In this document: one piece after another, positions 7,985 to 17,100 of the stretch
How positions within the stretch are numbered: the stretch's first letter is position 1
How the letters are laid out: each line of letters starts with the position of its first letter
Source of the DNA: Mortierella sp. BCC40632
Lineage: Eukaryota > Mortierellomycota > Mortierellomycetes > Mortierellales > Mortierellaceae
NCBI GenBank assembly: GCA_011634665.1
Contig: WAEK01000060.1
Span: forward strand, 1 to 17,100
Direction: 5' to 3'
Length of the DNA stretch: 17,100 bases
Position numbers and translations under genes: made by a program
Notes under the pieces: model-generated
Told to the model about the DNA's origin: nothing
The model's input: only the letters and a program-made list of their open reading frames with translations
The model's database searches: none

Positions 7985-8640
7985 TAGGATCTCTCGGATA
8001 AACACCGAGGCTAACTTTGTCTGTTAAATTTGTTGTTTTCGGTGGTAGGCTGAGGCTGTGACGGTGATCTTGAGAGCTTGTGAGCCGGAAAACTTTGGTC
8101 AGGGACCATTGGTTGTGATGATGGTGCAGGGGCCCATATCCTGCTGTCAATTTCGCTGGAATGCTTTCGCACAGTCTTTCTTCTGGGTTTGCCATTGCTA
8201 CCGATTCAATCCATCCCGACAGATAACAAAATGATGTTCAGGGATGGCGCTTTCCATTGAACTCTGGAGGACCGGCATGTCGAGCAGGCTCGGTGTTGAA
8301 GATGGTTTGGCGATTGGAGAGGTGCAGCTTGTTATCGGTGAGCTCTTTCTTTGGAACCGCTGACATGTATCACGCACCTCTTTCGATATCGGCGTACTGT
8401 CCTGGCCAGAAATATGACAAGTTCTGGGGGAAGTTGGAAAGGTACCTGGTTCCTAGGTGGCCTGACGACTGACCCATGGCACCGTTCGGAGACTTGTTTC
8501 ACTTCGGCAGGAGGCACGTACTGCTTCAGCGCCTTTCTCCCATCCTTTCCTAACCAGTCGCCCGGCGTAGGATGCCTTTCCGTTTGGCCTTTCGTGTTAA
8601 GAGTTTGCTTCTGAGATATTCACGATAGAATCCGAATGGT
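7985..8640 (-). pseudogene. Integrase of the gypsy element
   Basis: Expected position after RNase H and before the 3' LTR. The zinc-finger C-terminal pair is recognisable as C-Q-R-F-Q-R-K around 8347-8368, where the family has C-Q-R-C-Q-R; the second cysteine appears changed to phenylalanine. Further on, near 8100-8135, the frame reads C-T-I-I-T-T-N-G-P, comparable to the family's I-V-T-D-N-G-P around the second catalytic aspartate, here threonine. These changes would abolish zinc binding and catalysis. Between and after these motifs the match is poor and frames shift. Assignment rests partly on context. Confidence 0.55.
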
Positions 8641-8743
8641 TTCTTGTCCTCCGGTCCACAGTAGGATCTTTGTTATTCAAGGCCTTACTTTATTCTCAAT
8701 AGTAATGTCGATCTCTCATCGTCCTAGGCCGATCGGTCTTCCT

Positions 8744-9200
8744 TCAATGAGCTGCACTCTCGACAATGGGTCGGAATCCTTCCATGTCACGCTTACCAGG
8801 CCGATGAAGTGTATAATAATAACGTTGAACTCGCGATGAATGAACTCCATCGGAAAAAGTCTGTTGTTTTTTGATGTTGGAGGTTATGCAGGTACAATAT
8901 CGCTCGATGGTCGATGAACACATGGACCCTTTCCTAACAAGAAGATGTTCATTCTTCTTCAGCGACCAGGTCGGCCCAGAGTAGTTCTCGCTCTGAGGCG
9001 GAAATATCTTGTCTCCGGCCTGACAACTTCCGACTTCCAAACAAGATAGGCCTGGCCCTGGATCGTCTTCGATTTCTTCCAGTTTCTGCCATCACATATC
9101 CGGTGACCTTGTCCGAGGGTGTCCGCCACGATATGATGACGGGCCGTTTATGATCGATCATTATCAGGATTGGAGGGGCAATAAGGGCTTTGGACATTCA
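8744..9200 (-). pseudogene. RNase H domain of the gypsy element
   Basis: Very clear family motifs on the - strand: K-A-L-I-A-P-P-I-L-I-M-I-D (9150-9195), R-P-V-I-I-S, then G-Y-V-M-A-E, and F-G-S-R-K-L-S-G-x-x-x-x-x-S-A-S-E-R-E-L-L (about 8975-9045), the canonical gypsy RNase H signature with the catalytic-site S-E-R-E-L-L. The segment after I-I-S, where V-D-A-S is expected, is out of frame, so the first catalytic aspartate is lost. The domain ends with Y-T-L-H-R-P-G-K near 8780-8810, equivalent to V-H-R-P-G-K. Confidence 0.85.
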
Positions 9201-9289
9201 CGAAAGGCCTCCTCCTGTGCTTGTCTTCTTTCCACGCCTTGGTGGGCGGCTTGCTTGTCATATTGCCGATACCCAGTTCGAACAACGGT

Positions 9290-10010
9290 GAAGCCCATCC
9301 GCCAGCCACGATATGAAATCGCTCATAAACAACACGAACCCAATGAAGCCACGGAGCTCCTTGACATTTGTGGGAGTCGGCCAAAGTGGATTTTTCCTTC
9401 TTCGGGTCCACGCTGATACTGCTCCGCTAAACGATGCGCCCAGGAATTCCGTTGCTTCACCACCAAAAACCGGGCTTCGCGCCTGAGAACGATCCATTAA
9501 ACTCATCCATCCGAGCGAGCGCCACCCCTTCAGTGATCGATGTGATGTTGGATCTTCTCGGCTTCCCAGCCTGTCATCGACAAATGAAGCCGGAGCGATC
9601 CTGAGAATGGGCACATCGAACACCTCGCTCATACATGTGCCGGATGTACCCACTGCATCGAGTCGGCCAAGCCCATGGGCAGTACAGTATACTCCCATAG
9701 CCTCGGGAAGGCCACTGCTGTCAAATATCGGCATTTCTCGAAGCAATAGGAGACTGGAGATATCATAGTCAATCAGCAATCCCATCCACTCATCCTTGCA
9801 ACCGGTAGATCTCCGTCATAGGAGGGTCGGGATGAGCCGCCATTTTGTTCATTTTTGGGATGAAATTGACACACCCGATGACCCATCCTTCTTCTGACCA
9901 AGAATGGATTACATGACACTGGGCTACTGGACTTCTGCATCTTCCCTGCTTGAACCATGTCGTCGTAGTCGTCCAGCACTGATTTGCTCGGGTGAATACT
10001 TTCCTCGTGG
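9290..10010 (-). pseudogene. Reverse transcriptase of the gypsy element
   Basis: Copies element RNA into DNA. From the upstream end: S-S-P-V-S-C-N-P-F-L-V near 9890-9930 (family S-P-x-x-x-P-x-x-x-V-K-K-K-D-G), then a V-L-P-M-G-L-A-D-S block in a shifted frame (about 9655-9690), the catalytic box F-V-D-D at 9573-9584, F-L-G at about 9440, and W-P-T-P-T-N-V-K-E-L-R-G-F-I-G-F at about 9345-9395, the classic gypsy connection motif. The part holding the first catalytic aspartate is not recognisable. Several frameshifts inactivate it. Confidence 0.85.
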
Positions 10011-10726
10011 CAGAGCTCTTGGCAGGAGGAACACTTCGACCTGGAATTCGCTGGGCCTGTGGTTTGCTGATGTCAACATTGTGCGGGAGACATCTGGGCA
10101 GGAAGCATTCTTTGTGTCGTTCGAAGATGCTGGTGATCTCGTCAATCTCTCATTCACCTCGGGCAGATCTCCAACGAACACATTACGATCTTCTGGTCTG
10201 GCGCAGCAATCGGACGGGGGTATCCGGCCAGAATGGGAGCGACACAGGCCGGGAAACCATATTGAGGTCAACACAAAATTTGGCGGGAAATCTGCAGGCG
10301 TCTTGATAGTCCTCTCGATATCAACACTTCCTTCGCGGGGGAGCTGCTGGGACCCTAACCAGAAGAATACCGACGCAATACTCCCCATAGTCGTCCTCGT
10401 TGCATGTCAATGATCTCCATATCACTCTGGTCGGGATCGCCATGGCAGCAATCAACGGTACTTGCCCCGAGGATCCTCTTCGTCTTCGATCCTCCGTCTC
10501 GTCATTCCCTCCCCGACTCTGAAGAGTGGGAAGTGATGTTCATGATCCACTTTGATCTCCTCCGTAGTATCGTCGATTTCCTCCCGAGGAGGATCCGCAA
10601 CTTTCAGAACTAAAGGTGAGGGTGCCATTCTGGCTCCACTTCAATGCGACGATTGCATGCAGATGGAAGACATTTCCCCCCGTGGACCACTCGGTAGTAC
10701 CCTCTTCTCCATGAATGCTTGCGCTT
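10011..10726 (-). other. Protease-RT spacer of the gypsy element
   Basis: Lies between protease and reverse transcriptase. On the - strand one frame gives acidic, proline-containing sequence around 10000-10180 resembling the pre-RT linker of fungal gypsy elements. Long open frames exist on both strands (9904-10413 on +, 9924-10388 on -), but neither shows a family motif and I treat them as chance openings in a decayed pol. Confidence 0.4.
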
Positions 10727-10945
10727 CTAACAGTATGTCAAAAAATGGTGGATCATCCATGATAACACATCAATAGGTATCAACAGCCCTTCGTGGTGGT
10801 GGTGGTACTTCTGGAACCAGATTCTGACGGCCCTGCCCTTTATCGCAAGATGGAGGTGGGAGGAAGCATTCACCGATACCCATCTTTCAAAACTTTTGCG
10901 GCTGATCACATTCACGCACGATCCACCATCCAACAGTGGTTTTGA
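10727..10945 (-). pseudogene. Retropepsin-like protease of the gypsy element
   Basis: Aspartic protease that processes the Gag-Pol polyprotein. The - strand reads P-L-L-D-G-G-S-C-V-N-V-I-S with the active-site aspartate codon at 10928-10930; the usual D-S/T-G triad is D-G-G here. A proline-rich stretch and a second hydrophobic strand follow before a stop near 10727. It is correctly placed between the gag zinc knuckle and reverse transcriptase. Confidence 0.75.
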
Positions 10946-11990
10946 CTGGTTCGTTCCAACACCGTAGCAGGGGAAAGCAGTGGTGCTAAAATCGAGACAC
11001 CCTCGCTCTTGGTAGAAACGTATGATAATCCCTTTTCCTCAGGGTCAGATGGGTAAGGGGATGTTGTCTCCAACGAATGCGTCACTAACGGTACCTTCGC
11101 GAGCTTGCCCCAGCATCCTTCGGATATGAGGACTGAATGAGGGTCTGACTATGAAGACAGCTTTTCCACCATTGTTGTCTTCAAACATTCCTCGATACTG
11201 AAGGGGTGCGCCTAGGGGTCATCTGTCGGCGAGGCGGGGATCGGATGATCTTTTTCTTGAGGTCTGTCTTGTCTTTTGGTCTTGTTCTCCTTATTGTCCT
11301 GCGTTCCGCGCCATCGAGCAGGGGATTCTCAGGGCTTTACCTCTTACTTGACTTTGGCTTATTCTCATTTATTTTTCTGGGTTAACTGACCCGTTACTTT
11401 TTTTGTCGGTCTCGAGCTTCTGCGTTGGAATTACAGGTCGGGTCTTCGGGATCTCAACTGACACAATGTTTCGTTGGGAGGAGCTGCGTTCATCCGAAGA
11501 TCCCATTTCAGCATCGCTGTCTGTAATAAAGACCTTCTCGGGACTCTGTCCACTGTTGCCCGGGTCGGCTGAAGCAGCTGAGAGCCATGATTTCAGTCAA
11601 TGTCTTGCCAGCTCCTTCTGAGGCTCCATAGTGGATCGGACAAAGGGGCACCGGTACAAGAATTTTACAGATTTTGCCTCTTGTCGTGATACTTGACCTG
11701 AGCGTGGGTGTTTATCAGGGAACAATCAGCTTCGTTGGAGGCCGTGTCTCGGGGGACTTTGCACGCGTCCGGCGTTTGGTTTCATGGCTGCAAAGAGGTT
11801 ATACATCAGGTGGTAAACTTCCGTGGGATATCAGGGCTGACCATAGCTCACCTCCCTGGTAAAAATCCTGTTGTTTTCTTTGCTCATACGTGAATTCGCG
11901 GGGTCACTCCTCGGTTAAAGAACACGCTCATTGAACGTCTCGGATACTCCATCTGGTTCTGATGATATTCCATCCGCTAGCATTGTCTTC
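10946..11990 (-). other. Gag-protease spacer, no domain seen
   Basis: Inside the gypsy element between zinc knuckle and protease. Both strands contain only short open frames; no motif is recognised. Confidence 0.4.
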
Positions 11991-13250
11991 TGGATGGCTC
12001 AGGACAATCATTAGAATAACCTTTCTGACGACAGTTGAAACACTCGTCTCTTCCAATGGACGCCCTTTGGCGAGGGTCTAACGGCTCTCGAGAATATTAT
12101 TCGGCTGCTGTCTACGATCATGATGCGGGCTCATTCACAGCATAGTCAGGCTATCCAGTTCATTATCCTTGACTCCCCTTTCGCAGGCGTCTCCCGGCTT
12201 GGCGCGGGACGGTGGTGGGAGTTTGCTGAATGAAAGCTGGAACCTCATTTCCCTTCTTTCTCACGCTTTTCTCATCGTCGCGCGAGCCAACAGGCCCAAT
12301 AGCTTTCAGCGAGCCTGGCCGCCTTTCATTGCTTCAACGACAACGATCGATCACGTCTTGGTCCGCTTGACATGTTTGGCAATCTCTTTCGACAGAATAC
12401 ACGTAAAACGCCTTGGATCGGTTGTTATCGTCGACCGTATGCCGTTTTCATCATGGCTCGTCGATGTCGGGCCACAACTTTCCGCTCAAAACGAATAGAA
12501 TCTGAAGTGATCTCATCCTCTTCCTGCTTGCATGCTCGAATATCCTCCAATCGTTCCGTTTCTGCCGAATATGATCGTCAGGCGTGAAACTCTCCTCCTG
12601 AGATTCGTCAAGATATCCTGGCAATCGGTTTTGGTCCTCCTGATTTCGGAGAATATGTGCTCCAGTCGTACCGACTAAGGCCTGTCCAATAGATCTCATC
12701 CTCATCGAGCATTTTGGTGATCTCCTGAGGGAGGCGGGTCCCAGGAATATTCGAGGCAGAATACTCTGAAATATTCCACCCACTCACCTACATTTTCCTT
12801 TGGGATCGAATTTCTTTCCCGATGGACCCGCTTGTTGGCCTCAGTGATCATCTCTGTGGGGCGTGATAGGGGCGTTCCGGCAAGGGGGCGGTAACAGAAT
12901 GACACTGGAGTTGGGACCAGGGGTCACTCGAACTCGCCTGGTATCCCACTTGTTCCGATGGATGAATGATCATCTCCACTGGCGTCATCAAACTCGGATT
13001 GACTGATCTGGCCTTTCTGCTCCATTGCTGGGTAGCCAGAGAGGGCATACGCAATAATTTCAAGTCCACTTCAAAACATTCTCCCGGAATGTTTTGCTCT
13101 TACGCTTTCACGAATCTGCTTTCAACACTGAGAACTCCGACTCCGGAAATTCCAGCTCGATTTACAGGGGTTCCGGTGACTCATTTTCGAAAAGAAAAAA
13201 TTTCTTCTTGGGTTTTCCTTGGCTTTTAATGTTGGACCAATCCACGATTG
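11991..13250 (-). pseudogene. Gag of the gypsy element with a zinc knuckle
   Basis: Structural protein region between the 5' LTR and protease. The clearest piece is D-E-C-F-N-C-R-Q-K-G-Y-S-N-D-C-P with cysteine codons running from 12042 down to 12004. A normal zinc knuckle is C-x2-C-x4-H-x4-C; here the histidine position is missing, leaving eight residues between the second and last cysteine, as if one codon was deleted. Upstream the capsid-like part (12450-13070) has open pieces in different frames with no strong motif. Placement, LTR context and knuckle support gag. Not functional. Confidence 0.72.
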
Positions 13251-13271
13251 CTTGGGTTCTCCGCAGTTTTC

Positions 13272-13907
13272 TGTGCAAAAATAGTGCTAAATTATCATGA
13301 CTCTAATCAATATCTGTTCTTCTCTATAGAGACACCTCAGGATGGACGAACAACGAGAACAGGAAAAAGGTAACTTCTGGGACGAAAGTTGCCCAGAAAT
13401 AAAAAAAGGTCGGTATTCTTTCTAACTAACCAAGAAGAACAATAATAAGTGGCTATCAACAAATGGGGATGCTGTGGTATGTCGCTGCGGATCAACTGGA
13501 ATGGTCCGTGAGAAATGCTCGTGGCCGGGAGGGACAATGAGCAAACACGATGGTCCCATGGAGCCATTGTTTGGGGAACTTTGAATCACCTCCAAACCGG
13601 TCTCATACCGGCAAAAATGCGGTCGTTACTTCGATCTGTTAACTATCTGCCGTCACGCTGGTGAGAATCGAGAGGAGATATGGGAATCTGGGAGGACATA
13701 TGCGAAAAAAATGGCCTTAGTATGAGAGGAGGATTTGGAGGGGAACATGGTTCCTGCGGATTTCGAGGAACTTGCTGGTACCTGAAAAAAGCACGCTGGA
13801 GGCGAAAGTGCACCTGTGGAAAGAGAAAGAAGCCCCTTTATTTGAGTGGGGGTGGGGTGTTTCCGGGCCCCACGGGCCACCATCCCGGAAGACACCCCAA
13901 TCCACCA
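13272..13907 (-). repeat. 5' LTR of the gypsy element
   Basis: Second copy of the repeat at 6682-7297, same orientation, lying upstream of gag on the coding strand. On the + strand it opens TGTGCAAAA, compatible with the TG...CA rule. The other end is uncertain by perhaps 20 bases. A primer binding site was not identified just inside (below 13272), and I do not assign a tRNA primer. Confidence 0.82.
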
Positions 13908-14274
13908 AGGCAAGGCGCGCAGCGAGGAAAGGGAGTTCTCCAGAATTGGCCTCCCCTCGTGAGCAGCAGCCAAGTGGGGAAGTGGTTCACAATGCAGAAA
14001 CCCAGGAACACCAACCTTTTACGGAGCCTCCGATGACCTGACCAAAGCTATTGCCGGTGCCCTGGCGATGCGGCGGCTTCGCATCAATCATCTTTCATAT
14101 CAGACTTTTCTCCATCGGACTCCCTCTGATTCCGACCTGGCACCATCAGTCGGTCCAATCTTTTTTTTCGCCATCAGTCACCATCACTTTCTTTTCGTTT
14201 TGATCGAACTATCATCACCTCCTTTGCAGATTTTGTGGGTTCCTTGCACTTTTACTCGCCTTTTTACCACCAAT

Positions 14275-14335
14275 CTCTTACTCTTCTCCTCTCTCCCCCC
14301 TCTCTCTTTCTCTCTCTGTCTCTCTCTCTCTTTGG
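14275..14335 (+). repeat. Pyrimidine tract with CT repeats
   Basis: Nearly pure C/T run with several (CT)n stretches. Tracts like this often lie near fungal transcription start sites. No such function is shown here. Confidence 0.6.
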
Positions 14336-14375
14336 CGCTTCTGTCATCGAGATGCGTTGAGGAAATAAAAGGACA

Positions 14376-14395
14376 CCGAGCAATACCTTGCTCGG
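14376..14395. repeat. Perfect 8-base hairpin
   Basis: CCGAGCAA, loop TACC, TTGCTCGG. It follows GAAATAAAAGG (14362-14372) by three bases. It may be an RNA structure in the LTR or leader. Confidence 0.6.
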
Positions 14396-14724
14396 GGATG
14401 ATGGCTCCGTATTTTCATTTGTATTTCGTCTTTAAAATAAAGTTACTCCCTCCCTTGTTGTGAGCGACCACCCCACCCGGCGACAGACGTGCGACATCCC
14501 ACCCTAAGTCTCATATGGACTTTGCGCTGCCGACCGTTCGTTTATGCCATCAGCGAAAGTGCTCCTGGCGACCCGTCTTACCGACGTTTATCGACCTTCT
14601 CCCTCCTTGGACCAGGGCAGAATACTTCAACGATCGTGGGATCAGAAGCCAAGACTCGCACGAGGAGGATCAGGAGCATCCGCGGCTACAGCCGATGCTT
14701 ATCCCATCCTTTCTTTTCCCTTTC

Positions 14725-14740
14725 TTTTTTTTTTTTTTTT
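14725..14740. repeat. T16 homopolymer
   Basis: Run of 16 T within a wider C/T-rich stretch (14703-14747). Its length may be unreliable in raw reads. Confidence 0.7.
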
Positions 14741-14912
14741 CTTTCTTGTTGATCAGGCTGTTTTATTCCTCGTGTGGACGGCTACCAGTGCCATTGCGAT
14801 TGACTCGAACTGTCGACAACCACCGCTATCAGAGCCAATGGTCAGAGATTGACTGTTGTTTCGCCACCACAGAAGCCACCCGCGGTTGGTCCGGTATGAG
14901 CTCGCAACCTGG

Positions 14913-14973
14913 CCAATCATCTGGTATAAGTAGTTCACTTCCCCACCAGTAACCAGCATCCAGAAATAAAAGG
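14913..14973 (+). promoter_or_regulatory. CCAAT/TATA promoter-like region
   Basis: CCAAT at 14913-14917, TATAAG at 14925-14930 and GAAATAAAAGG at 14963-14973, followed by a pyrimidine-rich leader before the gag-like region. The spacing between the two boxes is tighter than in typical cellular promoters. It fits a compact LTR promoter. Inferred from motifs only. Confidence 0.4.
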
Positions 14974-15090
14974 CTTCTTTTCTGAATACCCTGCCTTGTC
15001 TGCCCTCTCCATTCCCCCCCATTTCTCCCTTGGTCCCCAGTGTCGGTTCCCAACGGCGACATTTCTGGATCGCCAACATTCCTGTTTCCA

Positions 15091-16340
15091 TGTCCCCGGT
15101 CCCTCCGAAGCCGACCAGATCTGGAGTTTCTCAACTCACTGGCCCCTCGCATCGCCAATCTCTCGAAGCCCCACTGCCTCACCGATGCTGTAAGTCCCAT
15201 AAGCCATCGAGGTCAGTTCATCGAACAAAGCCTGACCAGTCTTACCAGCTCTTTGGACGTCCGTGATAAGGAGACAAGTCCACATTTACCGTTGAAAAAG
15301 TTCTCGAAAAATTCAATGACGTTGACACGACATCAAGAACCTGGCCAAAGATCTCGCAACTCTGAAGAGCGGGGATTGAACAAGTTCGTCCTCAAGTCCT
15401 CCCTCCCTGCCTGCCACTGCTGCCCTCCCGAATCCCGCCCCAGCAAATCCGGGTCGCTGGGCGACCCAGGATTCTCTGGCAAAACGACTGCAGGACCTTC
15501 CTTTCCCACCACTTGCCTGTAGCCAACGCCAACCCCGCCTCCTTCCCCCGACGACAGCAGGTGGAAATCGGTTTCGCCATTTCGTAGCTTGAAGGGACTC
15601 CCTTCAGGCCACCCTGCATCCCCAGTTTAACTCCCCACCTCTTAGAACACCCCAACACCCTCTGTCTCTTTGACTATCAAATTGTTTTCTTGGAGTCACC
15701 TCCTCAAAGACTGGGTTTTGGTCAGCTTATGAGGAAGTCACCACCGCCGAGGGGCCCTTTCATTGCTGTGAAGCCAAAGTCGGTTTCTTTTTCCCCATCT
15801 CGACTACACCCACAGAACTTCCAAAAGGATCACGCCACTCCTCACTCAGAGGGTGGAGTGAAGGCATATCTCCCAATATGTATCGGTCTGAAGGACTCCG
15901 TCATGGATGTCGGTACCGGACCCTCTCCCACTGATTTTGAGGACACTCTCTCCACGAGCCGTCGAGGATCCCGATGTACCGGTTTGCTTACGTTAACCAA
16001 AAGAACGTAACCCCTCCCCAGACGTTTTTCCAACCTCTCCGCCCCAACAACAGACCGCCCCGAGACAATCCTCTTTCGACCTGCCAACGCCCTGGTTTAC
16101 TTAACACTTGCGCTGAATGGACCTCCAGGCCCTGACCGTGCCGAGAGCCCGCCCACGCAAAACTCTGTGGCTGCTGCACAGGGGCAACCATTTGCATCTG
16201 AAGATGGCAATAGAGAAAAACATGGTACCCCTGAACAACGGTGAGACCCTCACTTTTGTCCTTGACGGGAAAGGCGAGGGGCTAATAAGGCAGGCGCTTT
16301 GTTAGAGCACCATAGCAAACTCCCTCCCTACCATGATGCT
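15091..16340 (+). pseudogene. Gag-like region of a + strand gypsy element
   Basis: A candidate start is the ATG at 15091, opening M-S-P-V-P-P-K-P. In another frame near 15330-15365 comes D-I-K-N-L-A-K-D-L-A-T-L-K-S, a short coiled-coil-like helix, then a Ser/Pro/Ala-rich linker, as in Ty3 gag N-termini. At 15885-15911 the sequence G-L-K-D-S-V-M-D-V matches the capsid motif (Y-x-G-L-K-D-x-V-x-D) of the retrotransposon gag family; P-T-D-F-E-D follows, where the family has a leucine/phenylalanine-E-E/D segment. A P/Q-rich part follows at 16010-16070. No zinc knuckle was seen. Frames shift repeatedly, so the protein is broken or badly sequenced. Confidence 0.55.
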
Positions 16341-16388
16341 GCGGCCCTCGACAATCAATTCCCTTAATTTCTATCTTGTTACCGGCTC

Positions 16389-16616
16389 ATGGTGCCGCTT
16401 GACCTGGCAATGATAGACTCGGGGCTAGCATCTTCAGCAAGTGCGCTACGGGCGTTCGGAGAAGCTCCGACTATCCCGTTGTCCCGGAGCCAGCCGGTGT
16501 TTGCAGCACCGGTCAGTTTTTTCACCCAATCCGCCTCGAACGCGCCGCAAATAGATGCGTACCGATTTTGGCCCAACGTTACACGAGAATGCACCAAATT
16601 CCATGTTAGCACATGA
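16389..16616 (+). pseudogene. Retropepsin-like protease, + strand gypsy element
   Basis: The frame starting at 16389 reads A-M-I-D-S-G (I-D-S-G at 16413-16424), the D-S-G active-site triad of retropepsins, followed after about 15 residues by P-T-I-P-L-S-R-S-Q-P-V-F-A-A, which resembles the P-T-x-P-L-x-x-P-x-P-V segment found after the active site in Ty3/gypsy proteases. It lies downstream of the gag-like region in the order expected for gag-pol. The frame ends at 16616. Sequence immediately after the triad, expected to be A-S/T-x-x-F-I, is altered, probably by an indel. Confidence 0.55.
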
Positions 16617-17100
16617 AAACTACTGTCGTTTGGTTATGGTGAAGCCAGGGAGCCGTCGTTGGATGGGGTTTCCCTCGGTCTCTGCCTCCTCGCAGGCCTC
16701 GAGGATGGCGCCCGGATCGCGCCAGACCGTTTCGCTAAGCATAAGTCGCGGCCAACGGCTGCTGAGATCATCCCGGCGTCTCCTCGCATCTCACCACGAC
16801 AGCTCTCACCACATGAAGCAACTTGTGAGAGTGTCATGGATGTTGGCATGAAGTTGAACAACTGCAGCAGCCATCCCTGCCACTACCCTGACGCACTGGC
16901 GACAGAATGTGCGGGTACGCCTCCGTCAAAAACAATCCGCAGACCAACTCCCTCATCGCCCTGACCATTTCCATCTAACCTCCGAGATGCATCAATTCGG
17001 CCAGTCTGGCCTGTCCCAAGAGCTGGGAAAGGAACTCCATGAGCCATCAAAAGGAGGGTACTCATATGCATCCGGCGTTCCGAGTCAGGAGCTCCAATCC
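16617..17100 (+). other. Probable start of pol linker, window edge
   Basis: The protease frame stays open again from about 16623 to 16964, but I recognise no motif. The opposite strand is also largely open from 17071 to 16379 in one frame with two stops. If the right-hand element continues, reverse transcriptase should begin past the window edge. Confidence 0.35.

Larger units (their letters stand above)
6682..13907 (-). mobile_element. Ty3/gypsy element, near full length, inactive
   Basis: An approximately 7.2-kb LTR retrotransposon read on the - strand. It has related LTRs at both ends and internal similarity in the order gag with a zinc knuckle (12.0 kb), protease (10.9 kb), reverse transcriptase (about 10.0-9.3 kb), RNase H (9.2-8.7 kb) and integrase (8.6-8.0 kb). 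Protease-RT-RNase H-integrase is the Ty3/gypsy order (copia has integrase before RT). All domains carry frameshifts. The two LTRs differ by many substitutions and indels, consistent with an old insertion if the sequence is accurate. I could not define a clean target-site duplication. No chromodomain was recognised after the integrase. Confidence 0.85.
13908..14912 (+). other. Putative LTR/leader of a second LTR element
   Basis: No coding similarity. It contains a CT-repeat tract, a perfect hairpin, two copies of GAAATAAAAGG (the second just past this region, at 14963) and a T16 run. It lies between the 5' LTR of the - strand gypsy element and the gag-like sequence on the + strand, so it probably holds the 5' LTR and leader of the right-hand element. 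Without a second LTR copy the limits cannot be set. Confidence 0.4.

Noticed and set aside
9904..10413. 169-codon open frame on the + strand
   Set aside because: Lies antisense to the protease-RT spacer of the - strand gypsy element, has no motif I recognise, and the opposite strand is open over the same bases.
13143..13176. CCGGAA/TTCCGG inverted pair with GACTC motifs, a possible extra GGCTCG-family member
   Set aside because: Arms are only 6 bases with a 22-base loop and the motif match to the 5.2-6.6 kb repeats is weak.
14489..14952. Overlapping + strand open frames of 87-145 codons
   Set aside because: They run through the T16 tract and the promoter-like region, and no family motif is seen.
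16494..16512. CCGGTG/CACCGG hairpin
   Set aside because: Six-base arms inside the protease-like region are expected by chance at this base composition.
16379..17071. Three consecutive open pieces in one - strand frame with only two stops
   Set aside because: The + strand is open over much of the same region and carries the retropepsin-like motif. The - frame shows no recognisable domain.
1..17100. CRISPR array, tRNA, rRNA or bacterial operon
   Set aside because: No regularly spaced identical repeats, no cloverleaf or rRNA signature, and no ribosome-binding-site-led gene series. All recognised coding DNA is eukaryotic transposon type.

Overview
The window looks like a eukaryotic, most likely fungal, transposon graveyard. 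I see no intact cellular gene, rRNA, tRNA or CRISPR array. Every protein similarity I recognise belongs to a transposable element, and all copies are broken by frameshifts and stops. A fungus is an inference from the mix of families (Ty3/gypsy including a chromovirus, Tc1/mariner, a DIRS-like reverse transcriptase). I cannot name the species. Similarities come from memory of family motifs, not from a search.

Layout, left to right: (1) 1-690, the distal part of a Tc1/mariner transposase on the + strand, with a hairpin-like inverted repeat beyond it at 896-933. (2) About 1985-3960, the 3' half of a Ty3/gypsy chromovirus pol on the - strand (RNase H, integrase zinc finger, integrase core, GPY/F-like region, chromodomain). 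(3) About 5311-5910, a DIRS-type reverse transcriptase fragment on the - strand. Short GGCTCG-themed repeats border it: a 61-base element with 10-base inverted ends at 6534-6594 and a decayed relative at 5249-5321, an 85-base foldback at 5965-6049, and a degenerate ~20-base tandem array at 6113-6480. (4) 6682-13907, a nearly full-length but dead Ty3/gypsy element on the - strand with two related LTRs and the order gag (zinc knuckle), protease, reverse transcriptase, RNase H, integrase. (5) 13908 to the right edge, the start of another LTR element on the + strand: a promoter-like region, a gag-like region and a retropepsin-like motif at 16413. Its pol would lie outside the window.

Elements 4 and 5 are therefore head to head and diverge from about 13.9 kb. 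Coding similarity often jumps between frames at single-base indels. This may mean old relics, uncorrected long-read errors, or both. The least explained part, and the best candidate for something undescribed, is the GGCTCG-family repeat cluster at 5.25-6.60 kb.
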